Numbered from the stretch's first letter, positions 32,897-42,078 are shown. The stretch is 64,000 nucleotides of DNA from Halorubrum xinjiangense (GCF_900102375.1 NZ_FNBO01000004.1:124001-188000); one strand, 5' to 3'. Made by a program: numbers and translations. Notes: a model not told the origin generated them from the sequence alone.

Positions 32897-34039
32897 ATGA
32901 GAACGATTCAACTCGACGACGACGGTATGACCCCGAGAGAGCTTCGCGCGGACGTCCCGGCACTCGGCGACGCGGCGTACTTCAACTTCGGCGCGCACGG
33001 ACCGAGCCCCGAGTACGTCGTGGAGGCGGCCGCGTCGTTCGTCGAGGACCACGAGTACGGCTCCGCGACGACCGACCCGTACGAGTACGCGTTCGAGACG
33101 TACGACCGGGTGCGCGAGCGGATCGCAGCGTTCGTCGGCGCCGATCCCGAAGAGATCGCGCTGACAGAGAGTACGACCGACGGCATAAACCGCGTCGCCG
33201 GCGCGATCGACTGGGAGCCGGGCGACGTGGTCGTGCGGACCGACCTCGAACACCCGGCCGGCGTCCTCCCGTGGAAGCGCCTCGAACGGGAGGGCGTCGA
33301 GGTTCGCGTCCTCGAGACCGAGGAGGGCCGCGTCGACCGCGACGAGTACGCCGAGGCGGTCGCGGACGCCCGGCTCGTCTGTTTCAGCGCGATCACGTGG
33401 ACCCACGGCACCCGCCTCCCGGTCGCCGACCTCGTCGAGATCGCGTCCGACGCCGGCGCGTTCACCCTCGTCGACGCGGTCCAGTCGCCCGGGCAGGTGC
33501 CGATGGACGTGCACGAGTGGGGCGCCGACGCAGTCGCGGCCGCCGGCCACAAGTGGACGCTCGGCCCGTGGGGCGCCGGCTTCCTCTACGTCGACCGCGA
33601 CGCCGCAGCCGACCTCGCCCCACGCGCGGTCGGCTACCGGGGCGTCGAGGACCCGACCGGCGACGAGATCGAGTTCAAGCCCGCCGCGGGGCGCTTCGAG
33701 ATCGGGACGACGACGGCCGCGGCCCACGTGGGCCTCGTCGAGGCGCTCGACGCGATCGACGCCGTCGGCCTCGATGCGATCGAGTCGCGGATCGCGTCGC
33801 TCACCGATCGCCTCAAAGACGGCGTCCCCGAGGACCGGCTCCACAGCCCGCGATCCCACGAGTCCGGGCTCGTGACGATCGACGTCGACGACCCGGAGGC
33901 GACCGTCGAGCGGCTCGGCGCGGAGGATATCGTCGTCCGGTCGCTGCCGCACCCGAACGGGATCCGGGCGTCGGTCCACGCAGTCTCGACCGAGGCCGAG
34001 GTCGACCGGCTGGTCGAGGCGCTGGAGCTGGAGTGGTGA
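32897..34039 (+). CDS. Class V aminotransferase-fold PLP enzyme (isopenicillin-N-epimerase/CsdA-like)
   Basis: A 380-residue PLP enzyme of fold type I. The PLP lysine is in AAGHKWTLGPWGAGFLYVD, preceded by TLVDAVQSPGQVPMDV, where Asp binds the pyridine nitrogen. The N-terminal AYFNFGAHGPSPEYVVEAA is typical of the group. The C-terminal cysteine loop of true cysteine desulfurases (RxGxHCA) is replaced by GIRASVHAVS without cysteine, so sulfur release is unlikely. Substrate unknown. Confidence 0.86.
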   Translation: MRTIQLDDDGMTPRELRADVPALGDAAYFNFGAHGPSPEYVVEAAASFVEDHEYGSATTDPYEYAFETYDRVRERIAAFVGADPEEIALTESTTDGINRVAGAIDWEPGDVVVRTDLEHPAGVLPWKRLEREGVEVRVLETEEGRVDRDEYAEAVADARLVCFSAITWTHGTRLPVADLVEIASDAGAFTLVDAVQSPGQVPMDVHEWGADAVAAAGHKWTLGPWGAGFLYVDRDAAADLAPRAVGYRGVEDPTGDEIEFKPAAGRFEIGTTTAAAHVGLVEALDAIDAVGLDAIESRIASLTDRLKDGVPEDRLHSPRSHESGLVTIDVDDPEATVERLGAEDIVVRSLPHPNGIRASVHAVSTEAEVDRLVEALELEW

Positions 34040-34129
34040 ACCGCGGGCGGGGTCGCTCAGTCCCGAGCCGGGGGCGGCCACGCGCCGCGCGACCGGACGC
34101 GTTTTAGCGCTCGGCGCGCAAGACCGGGC

Positions 34130-34690
34130 ATGGGATTTCATACGTTCGACGCCGACGGCGCCGATCGATTGGAGCGACCGGCGGTGCGGTATCGCTGGGT
34201 CTCCGCCGAGGAGGTCGTCGGTCCGTTCGCGGCCGACGCGTTCGGCGTTCTCGCCGACCTCGGGAGCGGCACCGGCTTCTACACCGACGACGTCGCCGAA
34301 CACGCCGAGACCGTCTACGGCGTCGACGTCCAGTCCGAGATGCACGAGTACTACCGCGAGAAGGGCGTCCCCGAGAACGTCGACCTCGTCGCGAGCGACG
34401 TGTCGGACCTCCCCTTCGCGGACGGCGAGCTCGACGGCGCGTTCTCGACGATGACGTACCACGAGTTTGCGAGCCCGGACGCGATCGAGGAGGTCGCCCG
34501 CGTCCTCCGCTCGGACGGCCGGTTCGTCGTCTTCGACTGGTCGGCCGAGGGCGACGGCGAGCACGGGCCGCCGGTCGACGAGCGGTTCGCGGTGGACGAC
34601 GCGCGCGACGCGCTCGCCGACGCCGGGTTCGACGTCGAGCGCGCCGAGGCGCGGACAGAGACGTTCGGCGTCGTCGCGCGGTCGCCGTAA
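34130..34690 (+). CDS. Class I SAM-dependent methyltransferase
   Basis: A 186-residue methyltransferase with motif I VLADLGSGTGFYTDDVAE, acidic loop VYGVDVQSEM (motif II) and DVSDLPFADGELDGAFST (motif III/post). The fold matches Methyltransf_11. It is cytoplasmic. The downstream region holds a perfect 11-bp inverted repeat before the DoxD gene. The acceptor is unknown. Confidence 0.9.
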   Translation: MGFHTFDADGADRLERPAVRYRWVSAEEVVGPFAADAFGVLADLGSGTGFYTDDVAEHAETVYGVDVQSEMHEYYREKGVPENVDLVASDVSDLPFADGELDGAFSTMTYHEFASPDAIEEVARVLRSDGRFVVFDWSAEGDGEHGPPVDERFAVDDARDALADAGFDVERAEARTETFGVVARSP

Positions 34691-34708
34691 TCGCTCGGCG
34701 TCTGGCGC

Positions 34709-34740
34709 TTCGAAACCGCCGTCTCAGTCGCGGTTTCGAA
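34709..34740. repeat. Perfect 11-bp inverted repeat upstream of the DoxD/DoxX gene
   Basis: TTCGAAACCGC (34709-34719) and GCGGTTTCGAA (34730-34740) are exact reverse complements separated by 10 nt. They lie 18-79 nt... that is, between the methyltransferase stop (34690) and the DoxD ATG (34788), just before an AT-rich AAATACC stretch. One helical turn between half-site centres suits a dimeric regulator; a terminator hairpin is the alternative. Confidence 0.7.
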
Positions 34741-34787
34741 CGTTCATGAAGAAATACCGTTAGGTGCGTTCGGCCCATAGACGAGGT

Positions 34788-35888
34788 ATGTCCGTTCGTC
34801 ACCGATCGGTCGCGGTCGCCGCGTTCGCCCTGCTCGCGACGCTCGCCGCCCGGCCGGTCGCGGCCCACGTGGACTACGTCACCGAGGACTCGGGCGATCC
34901 GCTCGACGCGGTGGCGTTCGTCGCGGAGGTGCTCTCCGACCCGTTCAACGCGGCGCTTTTCGCCGGGTCCGGGCTCGTCGCGGTCGCCGGACTGGCCCTC
35001 TACCTCTGGATACGCCCCACCATCGTCGACATCGTCGTCCTGCGCGAGACGCTCGCCGGCTACGGCGACCTCGTCCCGTGGATGCTGCGGCTGGCCGTCG
35101 GGCTCCCCCTCGTCGGCGCCGGCTTCCAGGGGTACCTGTTCGCGCCGACGCTCGCGTTCGACCCAGGCGCGAGCCCCCTCCTCCGCGTGCTCTTCATCGG
35201 GCTCGGCTTCGCCGTCCTCTTCGGGCTCGCGACGCGGATCGCGTCGGTCGTTGGCCTCCTGGCCTACGCGTGGGTGTTCCTGGCCGTCGACCCGCTCGTC
35301 GTCCTCGCGGTCGAGTATGTCCCCGTGTTCATCGCGCTGGCGATCCTCGGCGGCGGACGGCCAAGCGCCGACGACATGCTGCTGGCGGTCGCGAGCACGC
35401 CGGACTCGTACTACGGCCGGATCGACCCGGTTCACCGGCTGAAGTCGTCCCTCGACGAGGCGAGCGGCTCGCTGCGGCGCTACGTCCCCACAGTGCTTCG
35501 GGTGGGGATGGGCGTCTCGTTCGTCTACCTCGGGCTGATCCAGAAGCTCGCCGACCCCGCCAGCGCGCTACAGGTCGTCGAGAAGTACGACCTCACCGCC
35601 GTGGTGCCGGTCGACCCGGGGCTGTGGGTCGTCGGCGCCGGCGTGACCGAGGTCGCCGTCGGCCTCGCGCTGATCGCGGGCTTTTTCACCCGCGGCGCGG
35701 CCGCGCTCTCGTTCGTGCTGTTCACGACGACGCTGTTCGGCCTCCCGGACGACCCGGTCCTCGCTCACGTGGCGCTTTTCGGCCTCGCGTCGGCCGTCTT
35801 CACGCTCGGGTCCGGACCGCTCGCGTTCGACCGCTGGTTCGGGCGACCCGCGCTCAACGACGAGGAGCCGGTGGCGGCGGCCGACTGA
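34788..35888 (+). CDS. DoxD/DoxX-family membrane protein with N-terminal signal
   Basis: A 366-residue protein with an export signal or anchor (SVAVAAFALLATLAARPVAAH) and about eight further helices. The second half (YVPTVLRVGMGVSFVYLGLIQKLADP to GVTEVAVGLALIAGFFTRGAA) matches the DoxX four-helix unit; the first half looks like a diverged copy. DoxX/DoxD proteins are linked to thiosulfate:quinone or other redox systems, but many have unknown function. The start is taken at MSVRHRS, giving a proper signal. Confidence 0.8.
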   Translation: MSVRHRSVAVAAFALLATLAARPVAAHVDYVTEDSGDPLDAVAFVAEVLSDPFNAALFAGSGLVAVAGLALYLWIRPTIVDIVVLRETLAGYGDLVPWMLRLAVGLPLVGAGFQGYLFAPTLAFDPGASPLLRVLFIGLGFAVLFGLATRIASVVGLLAYAWVFLAVDPLVVLAVEYVPVFIALAILGGGRPSADDMLLAVASTPDSYYGRIDPVHRLKSSLDEASGSLRRYVPTVLRVGMGVSFVYLGLIQKLADPASALQVVEKYDLTAVVPVDPGLWVVGAGVTEVAVGLALIAGFFTRGAAALSFVLFTTTLFGLPDDPVLAHVALFGLASAVFTLGSGPLAFDRWFGRPALNDEEPVAAAD

Positions 35889-35910
35889 CGACCCCCGGCT
35901 CGGTCGGCGG

Positions 35911-35917
35911 TTTTTAA
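35911..35917 (+). promoter_or_regulatory. TATA box of pgi
   Basis: TTTTTAA lies 26-32 nt before the ATG at 35943, fitting a leaderless transcript. Confidence 0.55.
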
Positions 35918-35942
35918 GTCGCTCTCGCGCGGTGAGGGTAGT

Positions 35943-37229
35943 ATGCGCGTGGACCTCGGCAACGCCCTGGAGACGACCCCCGGGCTCACGACGGCAACGC
36001 TGGACAGGCTCGACGACCGCGTCGCGGCCGCCCACGAGCGGATCGCGGCCGGGATGGCGGACGACGAGTTCGGGTACGCCGCCCTGAATCTCCCCGAGAC
36101 CGCGGACCCGGACGCAATCTACGCCGCGGTCGACGAGTTCGACCGCCCCGAGGCGGTGCTGACGGTGGGTATCGGCGGGAGCGCGCTCGGCGCGGCGACG
36201 CTGTCGAACGCCCTGTCGGGCGACGTGGACGCGTACGTCCTCGACAACGTCGACCCCGACGACGCGCGGGCGCTGCTCGACGACCTCCCCCTCAACGACA
36301 CCGTGATCAACGTGGTCTCGAAGTCGGGGACGACCGCGGAGACGCTCGCGAACTTCCTCGTCGTCCGCGAGGCGATGGCCGACGCGGGCGTCGATTGGAC
36401 CGAGCGCACCCTCGTCACCACGGGCGAGGCGGGGAATCTCCGGCAGCTGGCCGACCGCCACGACCTCCCCTCGCTGCCGGTCCCGGACGGCGTTCCGGGG
36501 CGCTTCTCCGTGCTGTCGACGGTCGGCCTCGCGGTCGCCGCGCTCCAGGGCCACGACGTCGAGGCGGTCCTCGCGGGCGGCCGCGACGGGATGGCCGCGC
36601 TCTCGGGGTCGCTGTACGAGTCGCCCGCGTACGCCTACGGGGCGGCGACGTACGCGCTCGCGGAGCGCGGCGCGCTCACCAACGCCGTCATGCCGTACGC
36701 GGAGTCGCTGGAGACGTTCGCGGAGTGGTTCGCCCAGCTGTGGGCCGAGAGCCTCGGGAAGGACGGGCTGGGGCAGACCCCGGCGCGTGCGCTCGGCGCG
36801 ACCGACCAGCACTCCCAGCTCCAGTTGTACCGCGCCGGCCCGCCGGACAAGCTGGTGACGCTCGTGCGCCCGATCGAGCGCGAAGAGGTGCCGATCCCGG
36901 AGACCGATCTGGACGGCCTCGCGTACCTCGGCGGCTCGTCGCTTGGCGGGCTCCTCGACGCCGAGTTCGAGGCGACCGAGGCGAGCCTCGCGGCTGCCGA
37001 CGTCCCGAACGTGCGCGTCGAGATCGACCGCGTCGACGAGCGGGCGCTCGGCGAGCTGCTGTTCGGCATGGAGGCGGCCTGCGTCCTGTACGGCGAGCTC
37101 GCGAGCGTCTCGACGTTCACGCAGCCCGCGGTCGAGTGGGGGAAGAAGGCGGCCCGCGGACTGCTCGGCGGCGGCGACTTCGCGGAGGCCGACGCGGTCG
37201 ACGAGAAGCGCGAGCTGCGGATCGACTGA
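35943..37229 (+). CDS. pgi: Glucose-6-phosphate isomerase
   Basis: A 428-residue PGI of the bacterial-like superfamily, interconverting glucose-6-phosphate and fructose-6-phosphate. Sugar-phosphate motifs are clear: LTVGIGGSALGAATL, VVSKSGTTAETLAN (the SIS phosphate loop) and the catalytic region ALGATDQHSQLQLYRAG. The signature near the C-terminus, PAVEWGKKAARGLL, contains the catalytic lysine region. In haloarchaea it serves mainly gluconeogenesis. The CPBP gene follows at 80 nt. Confidence 0.96.
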   Translation: MRVDLGNALETTPGLTTATLDRLDDRVAAAHERIAAGMADDEFGYAALNLPETADPDAIYAAVDEFDRPEAVLTVGIGGSALGAATLSNALSGDVDAYVLDNVDPDDARALLDDLPLNDTVINVVSKSGTTAETLANFLVVREAMADAGVDWTERTLVTTGEAGNLRQLADRHDLPSLPVPDGVPGRFSVLSTVGLAVAALQGHDVEAVLAGGRDGMAALSGSLYESPAYAYGAATYALAERGALTNAVMPYAESLETFAEWFAQLWAESLGKDGLGQTPARALGATDQHSQLQLYRAGPPDKLVTLVRPIEREEVPIPETDLDGLAYLGGSSLGGLLDAEFEATEASLAAADVPNVRVEIDRVDERALGELLFGMEAACVLYGELASVSTFTQPAVEWGKKAARGLLGGGDFAEADAVDEKRELRID

Positions 37230-37308
37230 AACCCGAACCGCGAGTCGGCATCGACGCCGACGATCCCCTTCCGGTGCGTCTAAAGCCCCGCGAGCCGTGT
37301 CCCCGGCA

Positions 37309-38043
37309 ATGAGCGACGACCTCTCGGCCTCGGCGGTCGGCGAGCGGGTGTTCCGGGTCGCGAGCGCGCTGTTCGCGATCGTGTTCGCGCTCCTCGTCGC
37401 GAGCGCGATCACCGCGCCGGGCGCGGACCTCGCGGCCTCCCTCGGGCTGGTGTCAGAGGGCACGACCGGCTACCAGCTGCTTCAGACGCTGCTCCAGTTC
37501 GGCGGGTTCGCGCTCGCGGTCGCCGGCTACCTCGCGATCACCGGTGAGTGGGGACTCGCGCGGGTCTCCCGCCCGGACGCTCGCGAGGCGGCGATCATCG
37601 TCGGCGGGGGGATCGTCCTCTTCGCGTTCCAGTACGGCGCGCTGTTCGCGCTCGATCAGGTCGGGCTCTCGACCGGCCAGAACCGAGCGGTCGTCCCGGC
37701 GGGCGACCCCGTGGCCTACTACCTCGCGATGATCGCCGTGTCACTCGCGGTGGTCGGCCCGGTCGAGGAGCTGCTGTTCCGCGGCGTCGTCCAGGGCGGC
37801 GTTCGGCGCGCGTTCGACGCCGTCCCCGCGGTGCTCATCGCGAGCCTCGCGTTCGGGCTGATCCACCTTCCCTCGGTCTCCGGAACGCCGGTCGAGCAGT
37901 GGGCGTACGTCGGCGTCGTCGTCGTCCTCGGGTCGGTCCTCGGCGCGCTCTACGAGTGGACGGACAACGTGGTGGTGCCGGGACTGGTCCACGGCATCTA
38001 CAACGCGATCACCTACGCGTTGCTGTTGGCGGAGACGCTCTGA
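37309..38043 (+). CDS. CPBP-family intramembrane metalloprotease
   Basis: A 244-residue membrane protein with about seven helices. The ABI/CAAX-type motifs are VVGPVEELLFRGVVQGG (EExxxR), FGLIHLPS (first His) and GLVHGIYNAI (second His). Members cleave prenylated or membrane proteins; some are bacteriocin-immunity factors. The target is unknown. ATG is at MSDDLSASAV. It ends just before the structured repeat element at 38,090. Confidence 0.9.
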   Translation: MSDDLSASAVGERVFRVASALFAIVFALLVASAITAPGADLAASLGLVSEGTTGYQLLQTLLQFGGFALAVAGYLAITGEWGLARVSRPDAREAAIIVGGGIVLFAFQYGALFALDQVGLSTGQNRAVVPAGDPVAYYLAMIAVSLAVVGPVEELLFRGVVQGGVRRAFDAVPAVLIASLAFGLIHLPSVSGTPVEQWAYVGVVVVLGSVLGALYEWTDNVVVPGLVHGIYNAITYALLLAETL

Positions 38044-38224
38044 GGGCGGACGCGACTGTTCTGAAACGCGATCATTCCGATAGAATCTCTGCGGTGGCGC
38101 GTGCCTGCGAGCGGCCGACAGGCCGCGAGCAGCACGCGCGAGGGACGCGGCGACCGCAGGGAGCCGCGAGGCTGGGGAGGCGTGCGGTGCGGTCGCGGTG
38201 CTGTACGGGGGGGACTCAAAGGGG

Positions 38225-38320
38225 CAGCCGCGCGGCCGCCGCAGACGACGCAAGCACCGCAGTGAGTGAGCGAAGCGAACGAACGAGGAGCGCAGCGAGT
38301 GTGCGGCGGCCGCGCGGCTG
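38225..38320. repeat. Perfect 19-bp inverted repeat with 58-nt loop
   Basis: CAGCCGCGCGGCCGCCGCA at 38,225-38,243 and its exact reverse complement at 38,302-38,320. The GC-rich stem would be very stable as RNA or as a cruciform. The loop holds purine-rich GCGAAGCGAACGAACGAGG. Confidence 0.92.
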
Positions 38321-38427
38321 GGGCTTTGGAGGTGTTTTCTGTCGATTCGCTATCAACCATTTATAACTAAGCGGCTGGGGCTTTGGAGGTGTTTTCTGTC
38401 GATTCGCTATCAACCATTTATAACTAA
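38314..38427 (-). repeat. Two identical 57-nt tandem units
   Basis: Units at 38,314-38,370 and 38,371-38,427 are identical; a third (38,428-38,483) keeps the first 23 nt and a TTTATAA near its end. Minus-strand TATA-like boxes are at 38,357-38,366, 38,414-38,423 and 38,471-38,480. Confidence 0.92.
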
Positions 38428-38549
38428 GCGGCTGGGGCTTTGGAGGTGTTCTCCGCCGAACCGGAATGGGTGGTTTATAAGCAGCGGCTGGGGGTACAGA
38501 AGTCCGAAACGACGGTACTGGCAGCTAGTTACGTATAATCGATGGCAGC

Positions 38550-39848
38550 TCAGTACGTCTCCTTCCCCCATCGCAGGTCGTCGTAGGTGGCCTGCTGGTC
38601 GCTGCCGAGGCGCTCCTCGAACTTCCGGCGGAGCGCCGCCTTCTCGGTCGCGGAGATCCGCGCCAGCTCGTCCGCCTTCGCGACCGGCTCCGGCGGGCCG
38701 CGGGTCGCCGCCACCTCCGCGAGGACCTGCCGGGTGAGCCGCTCGCGGGTCGCCGCGTCGCAGGTGAACGCGTACGGCGCCTCCAGCTTGTACGTCACGT
38801 CGGTCCGGGGGTCGTAGACGACGGTGAACGTGGGCTCGTACAGCTCGGGGTCGAGCTCGCGCTCGACGCCGAGCGCGTCGCCGTCGGCGGCCATCGGCGC
38901 GTCCGCGCCGCCGCGGCTGCGGAACCACGTGGTGAAGGTGAGGTCGTCGTCGAGGCGGGCGCCGCGGTCGGCGGCCGGATCGTCGTCGGTGAACGTCCCA
39001 CCGGTATCGGCGCCGCCGTCCGGCTCGCGCCGCTCTAACAGCCGGGTAAAAAGCGCCGTGTCGTCGGGCCACGGCGACTCGACGCCGGCGCGCGAGAGCG
39101 CTCGGACCGCGGCCCCGCTCGCGGGGTTCTTCACGAAGCCGGCCAGCGGCACGTCGCGCTCGACGAACCGCTCGACGAGGCGAACGTACTTCTCTATCAC
39201 CGCGCGGGGCTTCGCCTCGCGGGCGAGCACGCCGAGTTCGGGGTCGCGGTCGGCCCACGTGAACAGCTCCTTCGGGTAGATGGGGCCGTCGAGGACGAGG
39301 AGCTCGTCGACCGCGTCGGCGTGGTCGAGCGCGTGGGTCCCCTCGGCGAGGTACAAGGCGAGCGCGTGGACGACCCGCTCCGCGTAGCGGTTCACCCGCG
39401 GGACGTGGAGCACGCGCTGGCGGGTGTGGCCCTCGTCGCGGCGGGTCCACTCGCTGTCGAAGCCCGCGGTCGAGTCGCCGGCGTGGACGGTGGCGACGAT
39501 GGTGCGGTCGCGGTGGAGGTCGAGGTCCGTGGGCGAGCTCGCCATCGCCGCGTGCGCGACGTCGACGACGAGTCCGTTTTTGAACGTCGTCGGGTTGATC
39601 GTTCCCGAGTCGAGGCCGTGGACCGTCTCGAACGGGCGCTCGGTGAGCGCCACGTCGTCGATGGCGGCCCGGCGGCGCTCGTGGTCGCCGAGCGCCTCGA
39701 TCACGACGCGGCCGTCGCGGCGCAGTTCGGGGAGCCACTCGCGCCACACGCGCTCGGCGAGGTCGTCGTGGTCCGTCGCGTCCACGTCGCCGCCGATGCC
39801 GTACGCGAGTTGGGCGATGTTCTCGACGTGGATCGGATCGAGCGTCAC
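38550..39848 (-). CDS. nurA: NurA-domain nuclease
   Basis: A 432-residue protein of the NurA family, the 5'-3' nuclease that works with HerA, Mre11 and Rad50 in DNA-end resection. The N-terminal catalytic segment contains VHGLDSGTINPTTFKNGLVV (Asp motif I); LLVLDGPIYPKEL is the second acidic motif, and LAGFVKNPASG corresponds to the conserved lysine region. Start is GTG, supported by a TATA element 23-30 nt upstream. HerA and Rad50 are not adjacent, unlike in many archaea. The family call is fairly strong. Confidence 0.82.
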   Translation of the reverse strand: MTLDPIHVENIAQLAYGIGGDVDATDHDDLAERVWREWLPELRRDGRVVIEALGDHERRRAAIDDVALTERPFETVHGLDSGTINPTTFKNGLVVDVAHAAMASSPTDLDLHRDRTIVATVHAGDSTAGFDSEWTRRDEGHTRQRVLHVPRVNRYAERVVHALALYLAEGTHALDHADAVDELLVLDGPIYPKELFTWADRDPELGVLAREAKPRAVIEKYVRLVERFVERDVPLAGFVKNPASGAAVRALSRAGVESPWPDDTALFTRLLERREPDGGADTGGTFTDDDPAADRGARLDDDLTFTTWFRSRGGADAPMAADGDALGVERELDPELYEPTFTVVYDPRTDVTYKLEAPYAFTCDAATRERLTRQVLAEVAATRGPPEPVAKADELARISATEKAALRRKFEERLGSDQQATYDDLRWGKETY

Positions 39849-39870
39849 GGGCGTACCGCGGACCGGACGG

Positions 39871-39878
39871 ATATAAAA
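39871..39878 (-). promoter_or_regulatory. TATA box of nurA
   Basis: TTTTATAT on the minus strand, 23-30 nt before the GTG at 39848. It rules out the upstream in-frame ATG at 39992. Confidence 0.7.
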
Positions 39879-40092
39879 CTCGTCGGCCGCGCGGTCGGCG
39901 CTGCGACCCCTCCGACGGTCACGGACGGAGGGGAGGGACACTCCGGGTCGGCCACTGAACTGATTCGGCCTCCGTAAAAAGAAGCAAAGCACGTGGGATA
40001 CCGAAAGTGTTGGCCAGAGATTGTGTTCAACATATTATCACTTATCGACCCACCGTACGGCGATATCAGCGATAATACTTGGAGGCGATGGG

Positions 40093-40100
40093 TTTTTAAA
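40093..40100 (+). promoter_or_regulatory. TATA box of the chemoreceptor gene
   Basis: TTTTTAAA overlaps the first in-frame ATG (40100) and lies 21-28 nt before the second (40121). A leaderless transcript would start at the second, so that ATG is chosen. Confidence 0.7.
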
Positions 40101-40120
40101 TGATACGACAACCGTCGCGT

Positions 40121-42028
40121 ATGGCAGAGACTGCGACCGAGACTGGCTCGGGGGTATCGGGCGGGCTGACCGCGAGCGTCCGGGAGGTGATCCGCTACAT
40201 CCCCGACGGCACCTCGATGCCGGAAGAGATGTGGAAGCCGCGCCACAGGAACATTCTGATCGTCATCGCGGTCCAGCTCCCGTTTCTGATCGGCCTCGGC
40301 CTCTATCAGGGGACGGAACCGATCAGCGGCGCGCAGATCCCGGCGACGCCGCTCTGGATGCTCGGGGCGATCGTCGCGATAATCGGCGGATTCGGGCTGC
40401 TCGCCGCCTGGCCGCGGTTCGACCGCCGGACTCGGACCCTGCTCGCGACGTTCAGCGGGCTGACGGTCTCGATGGCGCTCGTGAAGCTCTCGGGCGGCTA
40501 CATCGAGGCGCACATCCACTTCTTCGTGTTCATCGCCGTGGTGGCGGTGTACGAGGACTGGCTCCCGTTCGCGCTCGGGATGACGTACGTCGCGGGCGGT
40601 CACGCGGCCTTCGGGCTGATCGACGCCAGCCTCGTCTACAACCACTCGGCCGCGATCGAGAACCCGATCGTCTGGGGCGGGATCCACGCGGCGTTCATCA
40701 CCGCGCTGGCGGGCGCACTGATGATCAACTGGTACTCGATCGAGAAGTCGCGCGAGGCGGCGCGCGAGCAGCTCGAACTGGCGGAGCAGAAGCAGTCGGA
40801 GATACAGGACGTCGAGGCGGCGAAAGCGGAGGTCGAGGAGCGGCGCGAGGAGGTCGAGCGGCTGAACAGCCACCTGGAGACGAAGGCGGACGAGTTCAGC
40901 GCCGCGATGGACCGGGCGGCCGACGGCGACCTCACCGTCCGGCTCGACGCGGCAAGCGAGAGCGAGGCGATGGCCCAGATCGGCGAGGCGTTCAACGGCA
41001 TGATGGACGACATCGACGAGGCGATGGGCGAGGTCCGGTCGTTCGCGCAGGACGTGTCGGCCGCGAGCGCGAACACGGTCGAGGGCGTCGAGACCGCGGC
41101 CGACCGGAGCGAGACCGTCAGCCGGTCCGTCACGGAGATCGCCGAGGGCGCCGACGAGCAGCGCGAGATGCTCCGGCAGGTGTCCGACGAGATGAACGAC
41201 CTCTCGGCGACGATCGAGGAGGTCGCCTCCTCGACGCAGACCGTCGTCGAGGTCGCCGAGCAGACGGCCGACATCGCAGACGACGGCGAGGAGACCGCCG
41301 AGGCCGCGATCGAGCGCGTCGAGGAGTCCCGCGAGGCACTCGACTCCGCCGCGGGAACCGTTCAAGAACTCGACGAGCGGATGGAGGACATCGGCGAGAT
41401 CGTCGACCTCATCGGCGACATCGCCGAGCAGACGAACCTGCTCGCGCTGAACGCGAACATCGAGGCCGCCCGCGCCGGCGGGAACGGCGGCGGGAGCGAC
41501 GGCTTCGCGGTCGTCGCTGACGAGGTGAAACAGCTCGCCGAGGAGACCCAAGACGCCGCCACGGAGATCGAGGAGCTCATCGGCGCCACGCAGTCGCAGA
41601 CCGACGGGACGGTGAAGGCGGTCCGGAGCGCCGAGGAGAACATCGCCGCGGGCGCCGAAGCGGTCGACGACGCCGCGGACGCGTTCGCGCGGGTGTCCGA
41701 CAACGCCGGGGAGGCCGGCGAGGGGATCCGCGAGATCAGCCGCGCGACGGACGACCAGGCGGCCAGCACGGAGGAGACCGTCTCGATGGCCGAGGAGGTC
41801 GCGGAGATCAGTCAGACGACCGCCGACGAGGCCGACGCGGTCGCCGATGCCGCCGACGAGCAGCTGACCGCGATGAACGAATCGACCGTGGAGGCCGGCT
41901 CGCTCGCGGAGCAGGCGGAGCGGCTCGGCGCGCTCGTCCGCGACTTCGACGTCACCGACGAGGGGGTCGACACTGGCGGCTCGCCCGGTCCCAACGTCGC
42001 GGTCGGCGACGGCGGCCAGCCCGAGTAG
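40121..42028 (+). CDS. Methyl-accepting chemotaxis protein (Htr-type) with membrane-embedded N-terminal domain
   Basis: A 635-residue transducer. The N-terminal about 215 residues contain about six helices and no large external domain; [21 protein letters not shown] in the middle is a motif seen in other membrane sensor proteins. A HAMP-like segment ([14 protein letters not shown]) and coiled coil follow. The signalling hairpin tip is [25 protein letters not shown], then [15 protein letters not shown]. It should couple to CheA/CheW. The stimulus may be sensed within the membrane, such as redox or membrane state; this is inference. No che genes are nearby. Confidence 0.92.
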   Translation: MAETATETGSGVSGGLTASVREVIRYIPDGTSMPEEMWKPRHRNILIVIAVQLPFLIGLGLYQGTEPISGAQIPATPLWMLGAIVAIIGGFGLLAAWPRFDRRTRTLLATFSGLTVSMALVKLSGGYIEAHIHFFVFIAVVAVYEDWLPFALGMTYVAGGHAAFGLIDASLVYNHSAAIENPIVWGGIHAAFITALAGALMINWYSIEKSREAAREQLELAEQKQSEIQDVEAAKAEVEERREEVERLNSHLETKADEFSAAMDRAADGDLTVRLDAASESEAMAQIGEAFNGMMDDIDEAMGEVRSFAQDVSAASANTVEGVETAADRSETVSRSVTEIAEGADEQREMLRQVSDEMNDLSATIEEVASSTQTVVEVAEQTADIADDGEETAEAAIERVEESREALDSAAGTVQELDERMEDIGEIVDLIGDIAEQTNLLALNANIEAARAGGNGGGSDGFAVVADEVKQLAEETQDAATEIEELIGATQSQTDGTVKAVRSAEENIAAGAEAVDDAADAFARVSDNAGEAGEGIREISRATDDQAASTEETVSMAEEVAEISQTTADEADAVADAADEQLTAMNESTVEAGSLAEQAERLGALVRDFDVTDEGVDTGGSPGPNVAVGDGGQPE

Positions 42029-42078
42029 TCGACGCCGCGCGACGCGGACTCTTTTCGTGAACCGGCGCCGGCCGTCGG

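Larger units (their letters stand above)
38090..38494 (-). repeat. Mosaic structured repeat element (stem-loops plus 57-nt tandem units)
   Basis: This non-coding 506-nt gap (38,044-38,549) is filled by ordered repeats. A perfect 19-bp inverted repeat (38,225-38,243 with 38,302-38,320) encloses 58 nt. Further left are shorter stems, for example GCGCGTGC with GCACGCGC and GCGGCC with GGCCGC. To the right are two identical 57-nt units (38,314-38,370; 38,371-38,427), a diverged third and a fragment of a fourth. Read on the minus strand, units carry a TATA-like TTATAAATGG about 25-30 nt before the stem region. It may encode a structured RNA. No ORF fits. Confidence 0.75.

Noticed and set aside
38221-38490. 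CRISPR-like array
   Set aside because: The 57-nt units are directly adjacent with no spacers of different sequence, so this is a tandem repeat and not a CRISPR array.
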